64,000 bases of DNA from Corinectria fuckeliana (lineage: Eukaryota > Ascomycota > Sordariomycetes > Hypocreales > Nectriaceae). Under the pieces are notes generated by a model. The model did not search any database. It had not been told where the DNA came from and worked only from the letters and a program-made list of their open reading frames with translations. This document shows, in pieces, positions 43,630 to 55,026 of this stretch (positions are counted from its first letter, which is position 1; each line of letters starts with the position of its first letter). The DNA lies in the NCBI GenBank assembly GCA_019137255.1, contig WPDH01000172.1, positions 1-64,000 of the forward strand. The letters run 5' to 3'. Both the position numbers and the translations under genes were made by a program.

Positions 43630-44995
43630 CCGTGAGGTCTCAACTCACTGCCTGCTCCCTGCTTTTTGCAGGAGCTTTTCCTTTGAACTTTGTTTCACCT
43701 GTATCCCTTGAGGAACCACGCATATGATTGGCTTCAGCATCCTTGGCTTGTTGTTCTTGATTCTTCCTCTTGTTTTCACTCTCCTATCTCTTTGTTTTTC
43801 TGACTTCTTTGATATCCCCTCGGTGTAGCATCGCACACCAAATCTTTTTTATTTTTTTTAAGTTTATTCTCGGTTGTATGTCGAGACATTATGGCTACGA
43901 GCGATGCCTTGCATTTTCATCATTCTGGCCTTTGAGTGTAAGGCAATATTGGTGCATCTACACATGAAAGGCGTCTGGATGGAAGGGGGATCCCTGGCTG
44001 GGAGGATGGTGATGGGGACTGTCTTTTCAATATGTTCCTCTATGAAGGCGACAAGGCGACAAGGAGAAACACGGATGAACGATATATGGTGGATGAGCAT
44101 ATAAGCACATATATATATACATACATACTGTTGATGAAAAGTACGTGTAGTGTATAGTCAGGGTGTTTGAAGCGCCGAGTACCCATAGGCACGCTGCCGT
44201 AGACTTACCTTGCAACCAATTGGGCAGCCTACAAGAGTTCGGGGAGTCCGAGGCCAAAGTAGGCTATAGTGAGATGCATAGCAAATGCGCAGAGAGGGCG
44301 ACAGAAGTAGCTCTTCAGAAACTGTAGTTGTGGCAGACAGGCAGCGTCTCTATTCCTCGTGCAGAAGCTCGCCGACGGAAATAATAACAGTAACAGCCAG
44401 GGCGAAGAGCACGGAGAAGTCCTATACTCACCTATCACCTCACCTCACAAAAAACACGACACATAGGAGACCAAGCCCTTGAAAATCAGATCAGACTGCG
44501 CCTTGTATACCCACTCATCCCCATCCCCATCCCACCCCACCACTGCCAGCATGCATCATCATCATCATCAGCAGCAGCAGCAGCAGCAGTAGCCCGTGGG
44601 TTTTTTTTCTGTCTCTTCTCTACATATCATACAACGCAGTCGCCATGACCGGAAAAAAAAAAACGACCATGAACATCCAAGGATAATCTGGGGGCCCGTG
44701 TGCCAGGAAGGAGAACCCCATTCTAGTTCTATAATATGTAGCGACCGATTCGATGGCAAAGATTGCCTTCCCTACAACATGAATACAAGAAGAAGAAAAA
44801 TGCGACCCAGAACCAGCCAAGATAGGGGGGCAATTCGCCACGAAAAGAGAACCAGGAGTGGAGCGGAAGAGTCTTTGGAAACCTAAGGAGCTCGGTGGCG
44901 ATGGCTTTCCAAAAAAAAAAAGGTCAGATGATAGGTATATAGGCAATAGGTATACGGGCCATAGGAATATACGGGCTCGAGTGTTGAGGAGGGTC
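43630..44995. other. Convergent 3' intergenic region
   Basis: Between the stop codons of the RhoGEF-like gene (+) and dcr2 (-), so it holds two 3' UTRs. Contains T- and A-rich runs and a compound (CAT)n(CAG)n microsatellite. No gene is supported. Confidence 0.5.
44553..44590. repeat. (CAT)n(CAG)n compound microsatellite
   Basis: About five to six CAT/ATC units followed directly by about seven CAG units, in noncoding DNA. Confidence 0.9.
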
Positions 44996-46911
44996 CTATG
45001 ACTGGGGTTGGGCTTGAGGTGGTTGGGCGTCAGGGGCTTCAGGGGCTTTTTGAGGCTGCACGATAGGCTTGGCCTTGCCAGCGTCGACGATGATTTGCTC
45101 GTCGATACGAGCGACGGTGTCGCCGTATTCGAGTCGTTTCCAGGTGCTGATGCGAGCCTCGTTCATGTCAACCTCGAAGAGACGTAGTCGACGAACGTAA
45201 CCGCCGTAGCCGGCGTAACCACCGAAACCGGCGCCGCCAGCGTAGCACATCCACATGGCCGGCGTCTTTTGTTCCCCTTCGCCTTGCTCAGTGAGGGAGC
45301 AGTAATCGTTACAGTGGTCACTAGAGGGCTTCATGTTAGACACGGATCGAACAAAGGATGAGACAAGAAGGGAAAACTCACTGTCCAGCGCTGACCATGA
45401 GAATGTTTTGTTCCACAAGGGCATCGCGGAAGCCCGAGTTGAATACCGGAGCAGTGACGCCCTCGGTCCACGCACCGAGACGGGGCAGTGAGGGATCGGC
45501 GTATTCAGTCATTGGTATGTGGATAAAGGCGATATCCATGTGACGGTGGGTGTACTGCTGGTGGTTCTTCTTGAGGCCAGTGGCCGTCTTCTTGAACCAG
45601 TCGATCTGGCTAGGCTTAACCCAGTCATAGCCAGGGTACTTGCGTTCATCCGAAGAATACGCATGGGTGTCGAAGAAGTATATGGTCAAGGCGGAGTGGT
45701 CCGACTTGCCGCGGGCAAGGATCTCGACGTAGTAGTTGCCCACGCCATCAATGTCGGCGGGACCGGCGGCAGAAAGGGAGTAGGGAAGAGACTCCATGAG
45801 AGCCATCTGTGCCTCACGGGACATGGTCTGTTCATCGTCATGGTTGCCGAAAATGGCAGCGTAGGGAATCTTCCGCTCGACGAGGAGAGATGCCCACTTG
45901 TATATGGCCTAGAAAGAGTTAGCGAGACAATTTAGCCGTCAGATATTGGAGGGCGGACCGTTGGGGCATCCGGGGCAGTGTCTCCGTTGACCTGATCGCC
46001 ACTCAGGACGACAAAGTCAGGCCTTTCCTCGTCGAGAATCCTATTGACGAAATCCAGGGTCCTGGGGTCGGCCTCACACTTGTGGCCGTTGTACGAGTCC
46101 GGCACGGCTTCGCGACATGTCCCGACACCGGTGCTGAGGTGCAGATCACCGATCTGCAGGATCTTGAAGCGGCCGTTGTCATTGATTCTGGGCATGGGCT
46201 TCTTCGGCTCGCGATGGGGGCCTTGGCGCACAGACAGTTGCACGCAAGGCAGGCTGCCGCCGGTCTTGAGGAGCAAGGGAGTGCCCGTAATGGTCCAGCC
46301 GTCTCTAGCTTCAACAGCATCGTCTCCGAAGACGACGTCAACATCCGTCACAGCCTGGTTTGAATCGCTCGCCTTCGGCTTAGCCGAGCGCTTGATCCAC
46401 AGACCATTCGGGCGCTTTTCCCACTGTTCGTCCGATTCGCCTTTGGGGGCAGGCTGGAGTCTGCCAACGGAAACGGCCACGACAACCTTGTCGTCGTCGG
46501 TGAGCTCCTCCTCATGTTTGCGACTGACGAAGATGTAGGCCGTCGAGATCCAGGTCTTGCCGAGATACAGGTCCTTGTCAAGGCGGTGCCATTTCTTGGG
46601 GTCGAGGTCGCAGGAGGAGAACATGTTGAGACTGGAACATGTAGCGATGGTGACGTCGGTTACGACCAACCCGGGATGGTGTGAGGGCATGTAGCCATGG
46701 ATGGCGTTGGGGAGAACTCGGTAGTTTCGGTCGAGGAGGAAGACGACGAGGAAAGTGAAAGTAGCGGCACTCGCAAGCTGGACGATGGCCCGGACCTGGA
46801 AAACATGACGGCGTAATCAGCTGGGTGCTCGTAAAAAAGACTTCAGGCGGGAGAAGACCACGGAGGTCGGGCGGTAGGGAGGGAGCTGCCTACTATGCGT
46901 CGTGTCATCAT
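44996..46911 (-). CDS. dcr2: Dcr2-like metallophosphoesterase
   Basis: Exons on the complement: 46911-46894, 46795-45959, 45908-45382, 45320-44996 (568 aa; introns 98, 50 and 61 nt, all GT–AG and phase-consistent). The first exon is only 18 nt (MMTRRI) and splices onto VRAIVQLASAATFTFLVVF, a membrane anchor (about residues 8-27). A beta-rich N-terminal domain is followed by a calcineurin-like phosphoesterase with all metal motifs: GDLH (223, 225), GDQVNGD (273), GNHDDE (307-308), FIHIP, and GHDH (461, 463) reached across intron 3. The C-terminus has a Gly/Tyr-rich YAGGAGFGGYAGYGGY and a Pro/Gln-rich end. Yeast Dcr2 is a Ser/Thr phosphatase that promotes G1/S entry by opposing Sic1 phosphorylation and acts on Ire1 in the unfolded-protein response. 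Function here is inferred from the family. Confidence 0.92.
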
Positions 46912-48332
46912 GTCGAAGGGGTGGTGGCGAGGTGCCAAGGCGGGAGGGTTGGAGCAACTGAAGTCTGCCGAGAGCCACGCCAAGCAGCAGCGGCTAGAGA
47001 GCGACGGGCAGAGTCGAGGGCCGGGCTATATTCGCATCTTCTCGGCGGGCGGGCCGCTATCGCATGGCGCAGAGGAGGAGTTGCGGATTGGGCCGTGGTG
47101 GTGATGATGGCGGGGAAGCTCGAAGACGTCGTGTGATGGGTGGTTTCGGAGCTGCCGGGCGTGGTCGCGCGGCTTGTCGCAGTGGGCGTGAAGGACGAAT
47201 CAGCTCGGCGGCTGCGACGAGCAAAAGTAGTCAACGGGTTGGTCACGGGAGAGCTGGCGATGTTGGCCGACCGGGTACGGAGTACAGTCAAGCAATTAAT
47301 GGGTGAAAGAGGTTGAGCGACTGGAACAAGCTACTGCTCGCGGCCCCTTGGAAGGAAGCAAAGTGGAGCCGCCACCGGAGCCGGGAGTCGGGATCGGATC
47401 TGGCTGGCCTCTGAGCTTATAAACTCTGGGGAAGGCCGTACATATGTAGGCGCAATTAAAAGTCGGAAGTAATCAAGGTCCGGACCAACCAGACCGCGTA
47501 TTCCCACGGCCTGGAATCATCACGCTATCCCTAGACTGATCTGTAGCTGGGAGTCTCCCTACTTGTACAGGCACGAATCCAACGCAGCTTTGGATGAGCT
47601 GGACAGAGCGATTGGTTGCTAGCTAATGAGGGGCCTTGTCTCAGGACACAGTACCTCAACAGCAGCTGTCCCACGATATCCAGACTCATAATGTGCGGTG
47701 ATCCGACTGAGCCCGGGCCTTGGTTGTCTCGGTGAGTTTGCAACAACAAACACCCTTCGAGGACATTGATACCTACTTCTATCCGACGGCGCGCAAAGAG
47801 GATTCAGCCTCGGATCTGTTTATTCGCCCTGGATTGCCCAAAGGTCGAGATACGAAATCGAATGACTCGTAGATACGCGCAGCATTCATACAAACAAAAG
47901 CGCAACTCGTCGTTGTAGCTTGTTCCTGTAGCTTGTCCCTGAGGCAATGGAAGTGGAGGTCGAGGGATGCATGGCCCGTGCGCATCGCCCTGCGAACAAA
48001 GGACCTAACAAAGCACCCGACTGGAACACAAGGCGCAAAGCCGTCCCATTGGCTGCCCTCCAGTGGCCTGGCTAACAGTAACAGCCCAGAGGCCACTCGG
48101 ACAGCAAACAGCTGTCCCACTAAAATCAAATCCCCAGCGTCATCTCCCAGACTCGATCCTGATCCTGATCAAAGAACGCTTCCACCTCCATCCCTCTCGC
48201 ATCCCTTCAAAACCTCCTCGTTCCTATCCTTCCCCTCGGCGCGCCTCGCAAAATCGCAACTGCAACCGCAATCGCAGCTGCTGTTCCAAATCCCCGGCGA
48301 CGCTAGCTACCTCCGTCCCCCAAACGCGCGCC
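46912..48332. other. Divergent promoter region between dcr2 and tho1
   Basis: About 1.4 kb separating two head-to-head genes. A TATAAA-like element is present near 47417, but its owner is uncertain. The part next to tho1 is pyrimidine-rich. No coding frame is supported. Confidence 0.5.
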
Positions 48333-49218
48333 ATGGCCGAGTACTCGTCGCTCAAGGTGCCGGAGCTGAAGAAGCTCCTAGCCGAGAAGAGCCTGCCGCA
48401 GGCTGGCAACAAGGCCGACCTGATCGCGCGCCTGCAGGAGAACGACAGGAAGACCGAGAGCGAGGACAAACCCGGTACGTCCGCCCGCCGCGACTGCGCG
48501 CGCGCAAACCCGCTCGCCGGAGCCCTATTCAGCTAACCATCATGTTCCTCTAGCCGAGAACAAGGAGGACGAGATCAGCTACAGCGACGACGAGGCCCCC
48601 ATTGCATCTGCTGCCCCTGCCGCCCCCGTCGCCGCTGAGGAGCCCGCTGTCGAGGCCCCCGTCGCTGAGCCAGCTCCCGCCGCGACTGAGCCAGTCGAGG
48701 AGGCCACTGAGAAGCCCGTCGTGGAGGAGGAGAAGCCCGCGGAGCCTGCAGTATCCTACGCGATGGGCCTTTCCTCTACTGCCGCCGACGAGGAAACCAA
48801 GAAGCGCGCCAACCGTGCCAAGCGATTTGGCATCGAGGAGGATGAGGATACCCAGAAGCGCACGGAGCGAGCTAAGCGCTTCGGCATTGACGAGAAGGAG
48901 CTGGCTTCCGGCCTTGACGCTGCCCTCCCCGAGCGCCCTCTCAAGCGTGGCCGAGGCCGCGCCGAGGGCGAGGGCGACAACACTCGCGACAACAAGCGAC
49001 AGAGTCTCGACCGGAGGGGAGGTGGTCGGCGACGAGGCCGCGGCGGACGTGACGGTGGACGCGACGGCGGACGTGATGGTGGACGCAACGAGGGTCGCCG
49101 AGACGGGGGACGCAGCGAGGGTCGTCGAGACGGCCCTGTCACCCGAGGCAGCATCTTCAACGACCCAGCGGAGAAGGCCAAGGCGGAGAAGCGTGCAGCT
49201 CGGTTCGCTACTAACTAG
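48333..49218 (+). CDS. tho1: Tho1/SARNP-like SAP-domain mRNP protein
   Basis: Exons 48333-48474 and 48554-49218 (268 aa; intron 79 nt, GTACGT...CTCTAG, phase 1). Residues 2-38 are a SAP domain (SSLKVPELKKLLAEKSLPQA, NKADLIARLQ), a helix-extension-helix that binds nucleic acid. An acidic Ala/Pro/Glu linker follows. The repeated signature KRANRAKRFG (130-139) and KRTERAKRFG (149-158) is the Tho1/MOS11 C-terminal motif. The tail is RG/RGG-rich (RGGGRRRGRGGRDGGRDGG), fit for RNA binding. Yeast Tho1 and human SARNP/CIP29 bind nascent mRNA with the TREX complex and the helicase Sub2/UAP56 to promote mRNP assembly and nuclear export. The length is similar to family members. Good support for the family call. 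Confidence 0.93.
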
Positions 49219-49961
49219 ACGAAACTGAAGACGACGACTATCGACTATCTTGTCTCCATGTCCGTCGATGAACAATACGCCGCTCGAAACCTACCAAGAT
49301 TGCGGGACGAGGGAAGCTATAAGTGACAGACGCGCAGCCGGATTCTGAAATGTAAATTACTATTTTTTTTTAAGCGCAAAGAACCGAGGGAAAGGAGAAT
49401 AAAGAGGAATCGGCGTTGCGGGGGCTTTGGTCTGCACGTCTCAATACTTTCCCAATAGCTTTGACCTGTGTCGGTGATGCCGAGATGACGGACCCGGATT
49501 GCCATGGTTTCGTCACGTTGACGAGGGCTCTGCCTCTGACTAGCACTCCTGCCGCAAGTTGAACTTGACTATTTCGAGTTGAGATGACATGGCATGGTAC
49601 ACTACTCGTTGTAGCTGCGACTGTCATCCCACGACAACGGCGTTTGCCACCTTAAGCAGATCTGGAAACAACCTTCAGCACTGCCATGTCGAAACTAGCA
49701 GTAGAATAAGTAGCAGTATTAGATGGAAGCAATGCCAGTAGCGCTCCGCTGACGCCCGCATATCAGGGGGACTTGTGTGTGGGACGAGTGGACTTTGACG
49801 ATGCCTCGAGATTCGTGCAACCAACACTCAGGGGAAAAGGTTGTCTAGGGCGTGAGTAAATTCGCTCGATGACATCTTACAAGGCTTATCATCGACCAAG
49901 GCCATATCAGTCCATGACAACTCTAGCTGACCACGTCCGGATTGTCGGATAGTATCTAGTG
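49219..49961. other. 3' flank of tho1
   Basis: Downstream of tho1 and left flank of the TIR element. Ordinary base composition without RIP signature. No gene is supported. Confidence 0.5.
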
Positions 49962-49969
49962 GCTGGTAA
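49962..49969. repeat. Target-site duplication, left copy (GCTGGTAA)
   Basis: Eight bases immediately before the left TIR, identical and in the same orientation as 55019-55026 immediately after the right TIR. Confidence 0.85.
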
Positions 49970-50129
49970 GGGGATGTAGATAACCTGAGGGGTGACCCCG
50001 GCCCTAACCTGAGGGGTGATAGCGCTAGTAGGGGTTAAAGTGGTTTTTTTGTGAGTTAACCTAAGGGGTGGTCTAATAATTATAATTAGTTAGAATTTAG
50101 AAAAAGTAGAGCACCTCTTAGGTTAACTT
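49970..50129 (+). repeat. Left terminal inverted repeat (160 bp)
   Basis: Matches the reverse complement of 54859-55018 with about eight mismatches over 160 bp, half of them C/T or G/A transitions of the kind RIP makes. It contains direct repeats of TAACCTGAGGGGTGA (49981-49995 and 50005-50019), a mutated third copy with CTAAG (50056-50071), and an inverted version CACCTCTTAGGTTAAC at 50112-50127. Confidence 0.9.
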
Positions 50130-50192
50130 TTACTCTTTATAGTAGCTTCTTTTTATATAATATAAACCTTTATTTATCTGACCTTAAATACT

Positions 50193-53100
50193 TAATATAT
50201 TAATAATATATTAATTGTAATTATTAACTTTATTTTTAATAAGAGCTATACTATAAAAGGTATTATATTAAGAAATTATAAGATAAATCTCTTTTTAAGT
50301 TTATTTTAAGTAGACTAAATAATATAAAAGACTTTTAGCTTTTTAGTATTTTTATTAATTATAAAAGAATTAACTACTTTCTTAGTAGTAAGTTTTAATC
50401 TTATAATATATTTATAATATATTACTAATTCTTTTTAGAATAACTAGAATTTTTTAACTTTAGAATATCTTATTCTAGTCTTATTAGCACTTAAGAAATC
50501 TAGTTATTATATTATATAAGATAATACTATATTTATATTATAATTTTATTATATTCTTTTAGTTTTTAAATAGCTAAAGTTATTAAGAACTAAGACTAGT
50601 TATTTAATTTTTATAAAGAGCTTAATAAAAAAATAAAAAGAGTAGCCTTAAAAGATAGTAAGATTTAATTAATAATATATTTATAATAAATTAATAATAT
50701 ATTATAACTTTAATATTATATATATTAAGCTTATTTACTATTCTTATTAAGCTTTTTATTACTAGAGTTAGTCCTAGCTATATATTATTACTATAAGTGT
50801 ATTAGAGTGAAGATTTATTAGCACTTAAATTCTTAGTTTTAAGATTAGAATTATTTAAAGGTAACTAAAGCCTATTAGATCTTATAGTAATAGTAATATA
50901 AGAGACTAAGTATATTAAATATAAAAAAAGATATTATCTTATAAGTTATTTTATAATATATTAATAATATATTTATTATTAATTAATTAAGAATAGCTAA
51001 GTATAAGTAATTTATAAAGACTATAAATATAGTTAAGTATATTTAAAAGCAGTTAGTAGTTAATTAGTAATATATTAATTTACCTTTTATTAGGTAAGAG
51101 AATAAGTATAATCTTTATCTAATTTATTAATATATTACTAATATATTATTAGAACCTTATAAGTATATTTTAGGGTATTATTAAATACTCTTATTTATAA
51201 CTATATAATAGTTATTATTATACTACTATTTTATTCTGCTTTAAGAAATTCTTATATTAAATTAAGTATATTTTATCTAATATAACTATTTTTATTAATT
51301 AGACTAAAAAGTATTATATTACTATAGATTAAACAAATTATTAAAAGTAATATTATAATAAGTTATTTAATTATAAATATATTAGTAATATATTACTAAT
51401 ATATTATAGATTTTATATATATTCTAAGTGGTTATAAATATATTATCTTAACAGGCTATATAATAACTTAAAGAATCTTTATACCTAAAGATCCTCTTAT
51501 TTCTTATATTTTTCTAATATTATATAGTATTTATAATTATTTACTATCTTCTCTAACTTAAATACTAATTTATATTTTTACCTAGCTATAAAACACTCTT
51601 AATTAGTAAGATTATATACCTAATATATTAAGTAAGTCTTTTTAATATATTATTAATATATTACTAATAAAAGTTAGATATTTAGTTATAATCTTTTACT
51701 ATTTAGAGAATATATAAGACTTTTAATTAGAATATTCTCTCTTAAGTTTATCTAAGCCTTATAAATTATAGTAGGCTTTAATATATCTTAGAGACTTATT
51801 AAAGTATTTACTTTTTACTAGGAGTATTATAACTTAAAGCTTATTATAAGTATCTTTCTTATTATTAGCATAATAACTAATAGGTAAGATTCTTTTATAA
51901 TAGATTTATAATATATTATTAATATATTATAGTATATTTAGATTTTTAAAAATAATAAGATTAATCTCTTAATTATTCTATTTTATTAAGAGTAAGTAAA
52001 GTTTTTTAGTTACTTAAACTTTATCTTATTTTAAGTTAATATAAACTTTAAGTATATTTTAAGTAATACTAAGTATAAGATTATTTAGGTAGCTTATAAC
52101 TAGAAAGCTAAGATTAGTAAGTTACTTTAAAATATATTTATAATATATTACTAATTAATTACTAGCTATCTCTCTTATCTAAGTAATTATTAACTTAAAG
52201 TCTACTAAGGCTTATACTACTATATTTACTTATATATTTACTTATATAAAAGATAAGTTTTAGATTTTCTCTTACTAGTATTATATTTATAGTACTAGAA
52301 TATAAGAGGTTATACTAGATTAAGACTAGTTATATATTAAAGGTATATATCTTATAATATATTATAAATATATTACTAATATTAGTAGGCCTTAATACCT
52401 ATTTAAGCTAAAAGGTTAATCTAAAGTATAAGAATTACATATTATAAGCTATATACTATATATACTTTTACTAAGTTTATTATAAGTATAGTATTAATAA
52501 GAATTTATAATATATTATTAATATATTACTAATAAAAGTAGAGGAAATATATAACTTTATATAGAATTACTTATAAGATAAAGAAATAATATTTAATATA
52601 ATATTAGCTCTAAGAGACTATAAATTATAAGATACTTACTATTAAACTTATAATCTTTTTTAAGCAGGTAATATTTCTATATAAACTCTTATAATATATT
52701 ACTAATATATTATATATAGCTTTTCCTATCTTATATTACTAGGTTTAATATAAGTAAGATCTTATTATTACAGCTAGATTATACTTTAACTGCTTTTAAA
52801 TAACTTAAAGTTAATAGAATAGCTATAAGAGATTTACTAATTATATTAAGTAATTATATAAGGCTTCTTATTAAGTAAGTGGTTAATATAGTAGTATCTT
52901 AAAAGTTATTAAAGTATAAGTAATAATTAATAACTTAATAATATATTACTAACTATAATAAAAATAAGATATTTAACTTAAATAAGATTACTTAATAAGT
53001 AGTTAGTATTAGTATAAGTATTTATCTTAACTATAAAGATAATTTAGTTAAAGAGTGATTTTAATAGGATAATTAGTAAAAAAGTAAGAATTTTAATATA

Positions 53101-54668
53101 TTATTAATAATATATTACTAATATATTATAAGGTTACACTCTTAGTAGAGTACTTATATTTAACTATAAGGCTAATATTAAAGTAACTTACCTATATATT
53201 AGTTAAGAGTAATAAGCTAGCTAAGAGCTGTATTAACTATATTTTCTTTTTTATTAAACCTAGCAGCTTTATAGTATACTTTATTAAGATAGTTTATATT
53301 ATTATCTAGTATATCTTAGTATATCTTCTATTTAATAATATATTAATAATAACTTATCTCTCTTAATAGTTAGTAAGCTACTTTAAGTATTATATAAAGT
53401 ATAATAAAAGAGTTATAACTATAAGTTTAAATATTATATTTTTAGAAGAAAATTATAAAGATAGATCTTAAGAAGTAATAGCTAAAGTTATAAAAGCTAA
53501 AGATAGAAATAAGACTTAGAGGTAGATAATATATTATTTATAAATTATTATACTATAATTTTTTTTTTACTTAGACCTCTTACTCTTAACTATCTTAGCT
53601 ATAACCTTCTTAGTCTTAACCTTTTTAGTCTTAGACTTCTTAGCCTTACACTTCTTATTATTATTAATATTAATAGTCTTATATAAATTAATATAGTAGG
53701 CCTAGATTATATAGTTCTAAATAGTATTAGAGGGGGGGTAAACTATAATATATTATTAATAGATTATTAGTAAATTTTTTTTTATACTTACTAGTAGGTA
53801 TATTTATAATACTCTTCTTTATATAAGTATAATAGGAATTCTTAGCTTAAATTTTAACTACTAACTTTATTTTTTTACTTTAAGGCTGATAATATATTAG
53901 TAATATATTAATAATTATAACTTAAAAAAACTTATATTTTTTTTCTTATATTTACTACTACTAGTCTTATAATATAGTATATTAAGATTATTAATATTAT
54001 AAATAACTATTATAAGAATAGTAATAAAAGAGAGCTAAAAATTAATTAGTATATAAGTTTAATAATATATTAATAATATATTATCTTAGACCTCTTATAT
54101 AAGATAGTAGTTTAGTACTAGTTTAATTTACTTTTTAGCTAAGTTAAGTACTTTATTTAGTATTTTAAAAAAAATATAAGCAGCTAAAAAGAATAATATA
54201 TTAATAATAACTTACTATTAGTATTTCTAATTTTCTATATAATACTAGCCCTCTTATATATAATAAAAACCCTAAACTTATAAACTTTTTTAATATATAC
54301 CTTAAGGTTTAAAAAGTAAGTAAACTAATAGTCCTAGTAAAAAAGATTAATAATATATTATTAATATATTATTAAAAACTTATATTCTAATATAACCTCT
54401 TACTAGTTATTAATATATAATAAAAAACCTTACCTAGTAGAAGAATAACTATATTATCCTCTTAGTAAATAGTTAGTAAGAAGAAGATAATATATTATTA
54501 ATATATTATAATATAATAATAGGTAGTTTTATAAGCTTAGTAGTAACTTATAATACTTTTACTACTCTTAGTAAGTTTACTATTATAATACTTAAGGTAC
54601 TATAAGTAGTTATTAAGTAAATACTTAGTTTACTAAGGTATAATACTTTATTAATATATTATTAATAA
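50193..54668. repeat. Dispersed A/T palindrome array
   Basis: A palindromic motif close to TAATATATTANTAATATATTA recurs through the element interior. Clear copies lie at about 50193, 51128, 51377, 51643, 51908, 52507, 52691, 53094, 54061, 54351 and 54488, with weaker copies between (for example near 50402, 50948, 52132, 52355, 53743, 53893, 54648). Spacing is roughly 100-300 bp with gaps. Confidence 0.75.
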
Positions 54669-54858
54669 GTATAAAAAGAGAGAGAAATAATATATTATTA
54701 ATTAATTACTATTAGGTATAATATAATATAAGAGGGGGAGAAAGAATAATATTTTATTAATTAATTATTAGTATAGTAAGTAAGAAAGAAAAAAAAGGCA
54801 GTTATAATATTAAAAAAAGAGAAATTTTTTATAAGTGTAGAAGAGTAATATATTAATT

Positions 54859-55018
54859 AAGCTTAGCTAAGAGATGCTCTACTTTTTCTAAATTCTAACT
54901 AATTATAATTATTAGACCACCTCTTAGGTTAACTCACAAAAAACCCACTTTAACCCCTACTAGCGCTACCACCCCTCAGGTTAGGGCCGGGGTCACCCCT
55001 CAGGTTGTCTACATCCCC
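54859..55018 (-). repeat. Right terminal inverted repeat (160 bp)
   Basis: Reverse complement of the left TIR. The outer ~75 bp keeps its GC content (TAGGGCCGGGGTCACCCCTC) while the inner half is AT-rich like the interior. Confidence 0.9.
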
Positions 55019-55026
55019 GCTGGTAA
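55019..55026. repeat. Target-site duplication, right copy (GCTGGTAA)
   Basis: Exact direct repeat of 49962-49969, directly abutting the right TIR. Confidence 0.85.

Larger units (their letters stand above)
49970..55018. mobile_element. RIP-destroyed TIR DNA transposon, 5,049 bp, 8-bp TSD
   Basis: Bounded by 160-bp terminal inverted repeats and an 8-bp target-site duplication GCTGGTAA. The TSD length is that of hAT-type cut-and-paste elements, but the termini (GGGGATGTAG...) are not the usual CAGGG, and TIRs this long recall Mutator-like elements (which make 9-bp TSDs), so the superfamily is left open. The interior (about 50.13-54.86 kb) is almost pure A/T, with CA, TG and CG dinucleotides nearly absent and TA strongly enriched: saturated RIP. 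No open frame of 60 codons exists there on either strand, so any transposase gene is unrecognisable. Surviving G and C occur mainly in AG, GG, CT and CC contexts. The flanks are not mutated, showing that the element itself was the repeated target. Confidence 0.88.

Noticed and set aside
49970..55018. Mitochondrial insertion or centromere as cause of the AT-rich tract
   Set aside because: Sharp TIR boundaries, a target-site duplication and the specific loss of CA/TG dinucleotides point to a RIP-mutated transposon.
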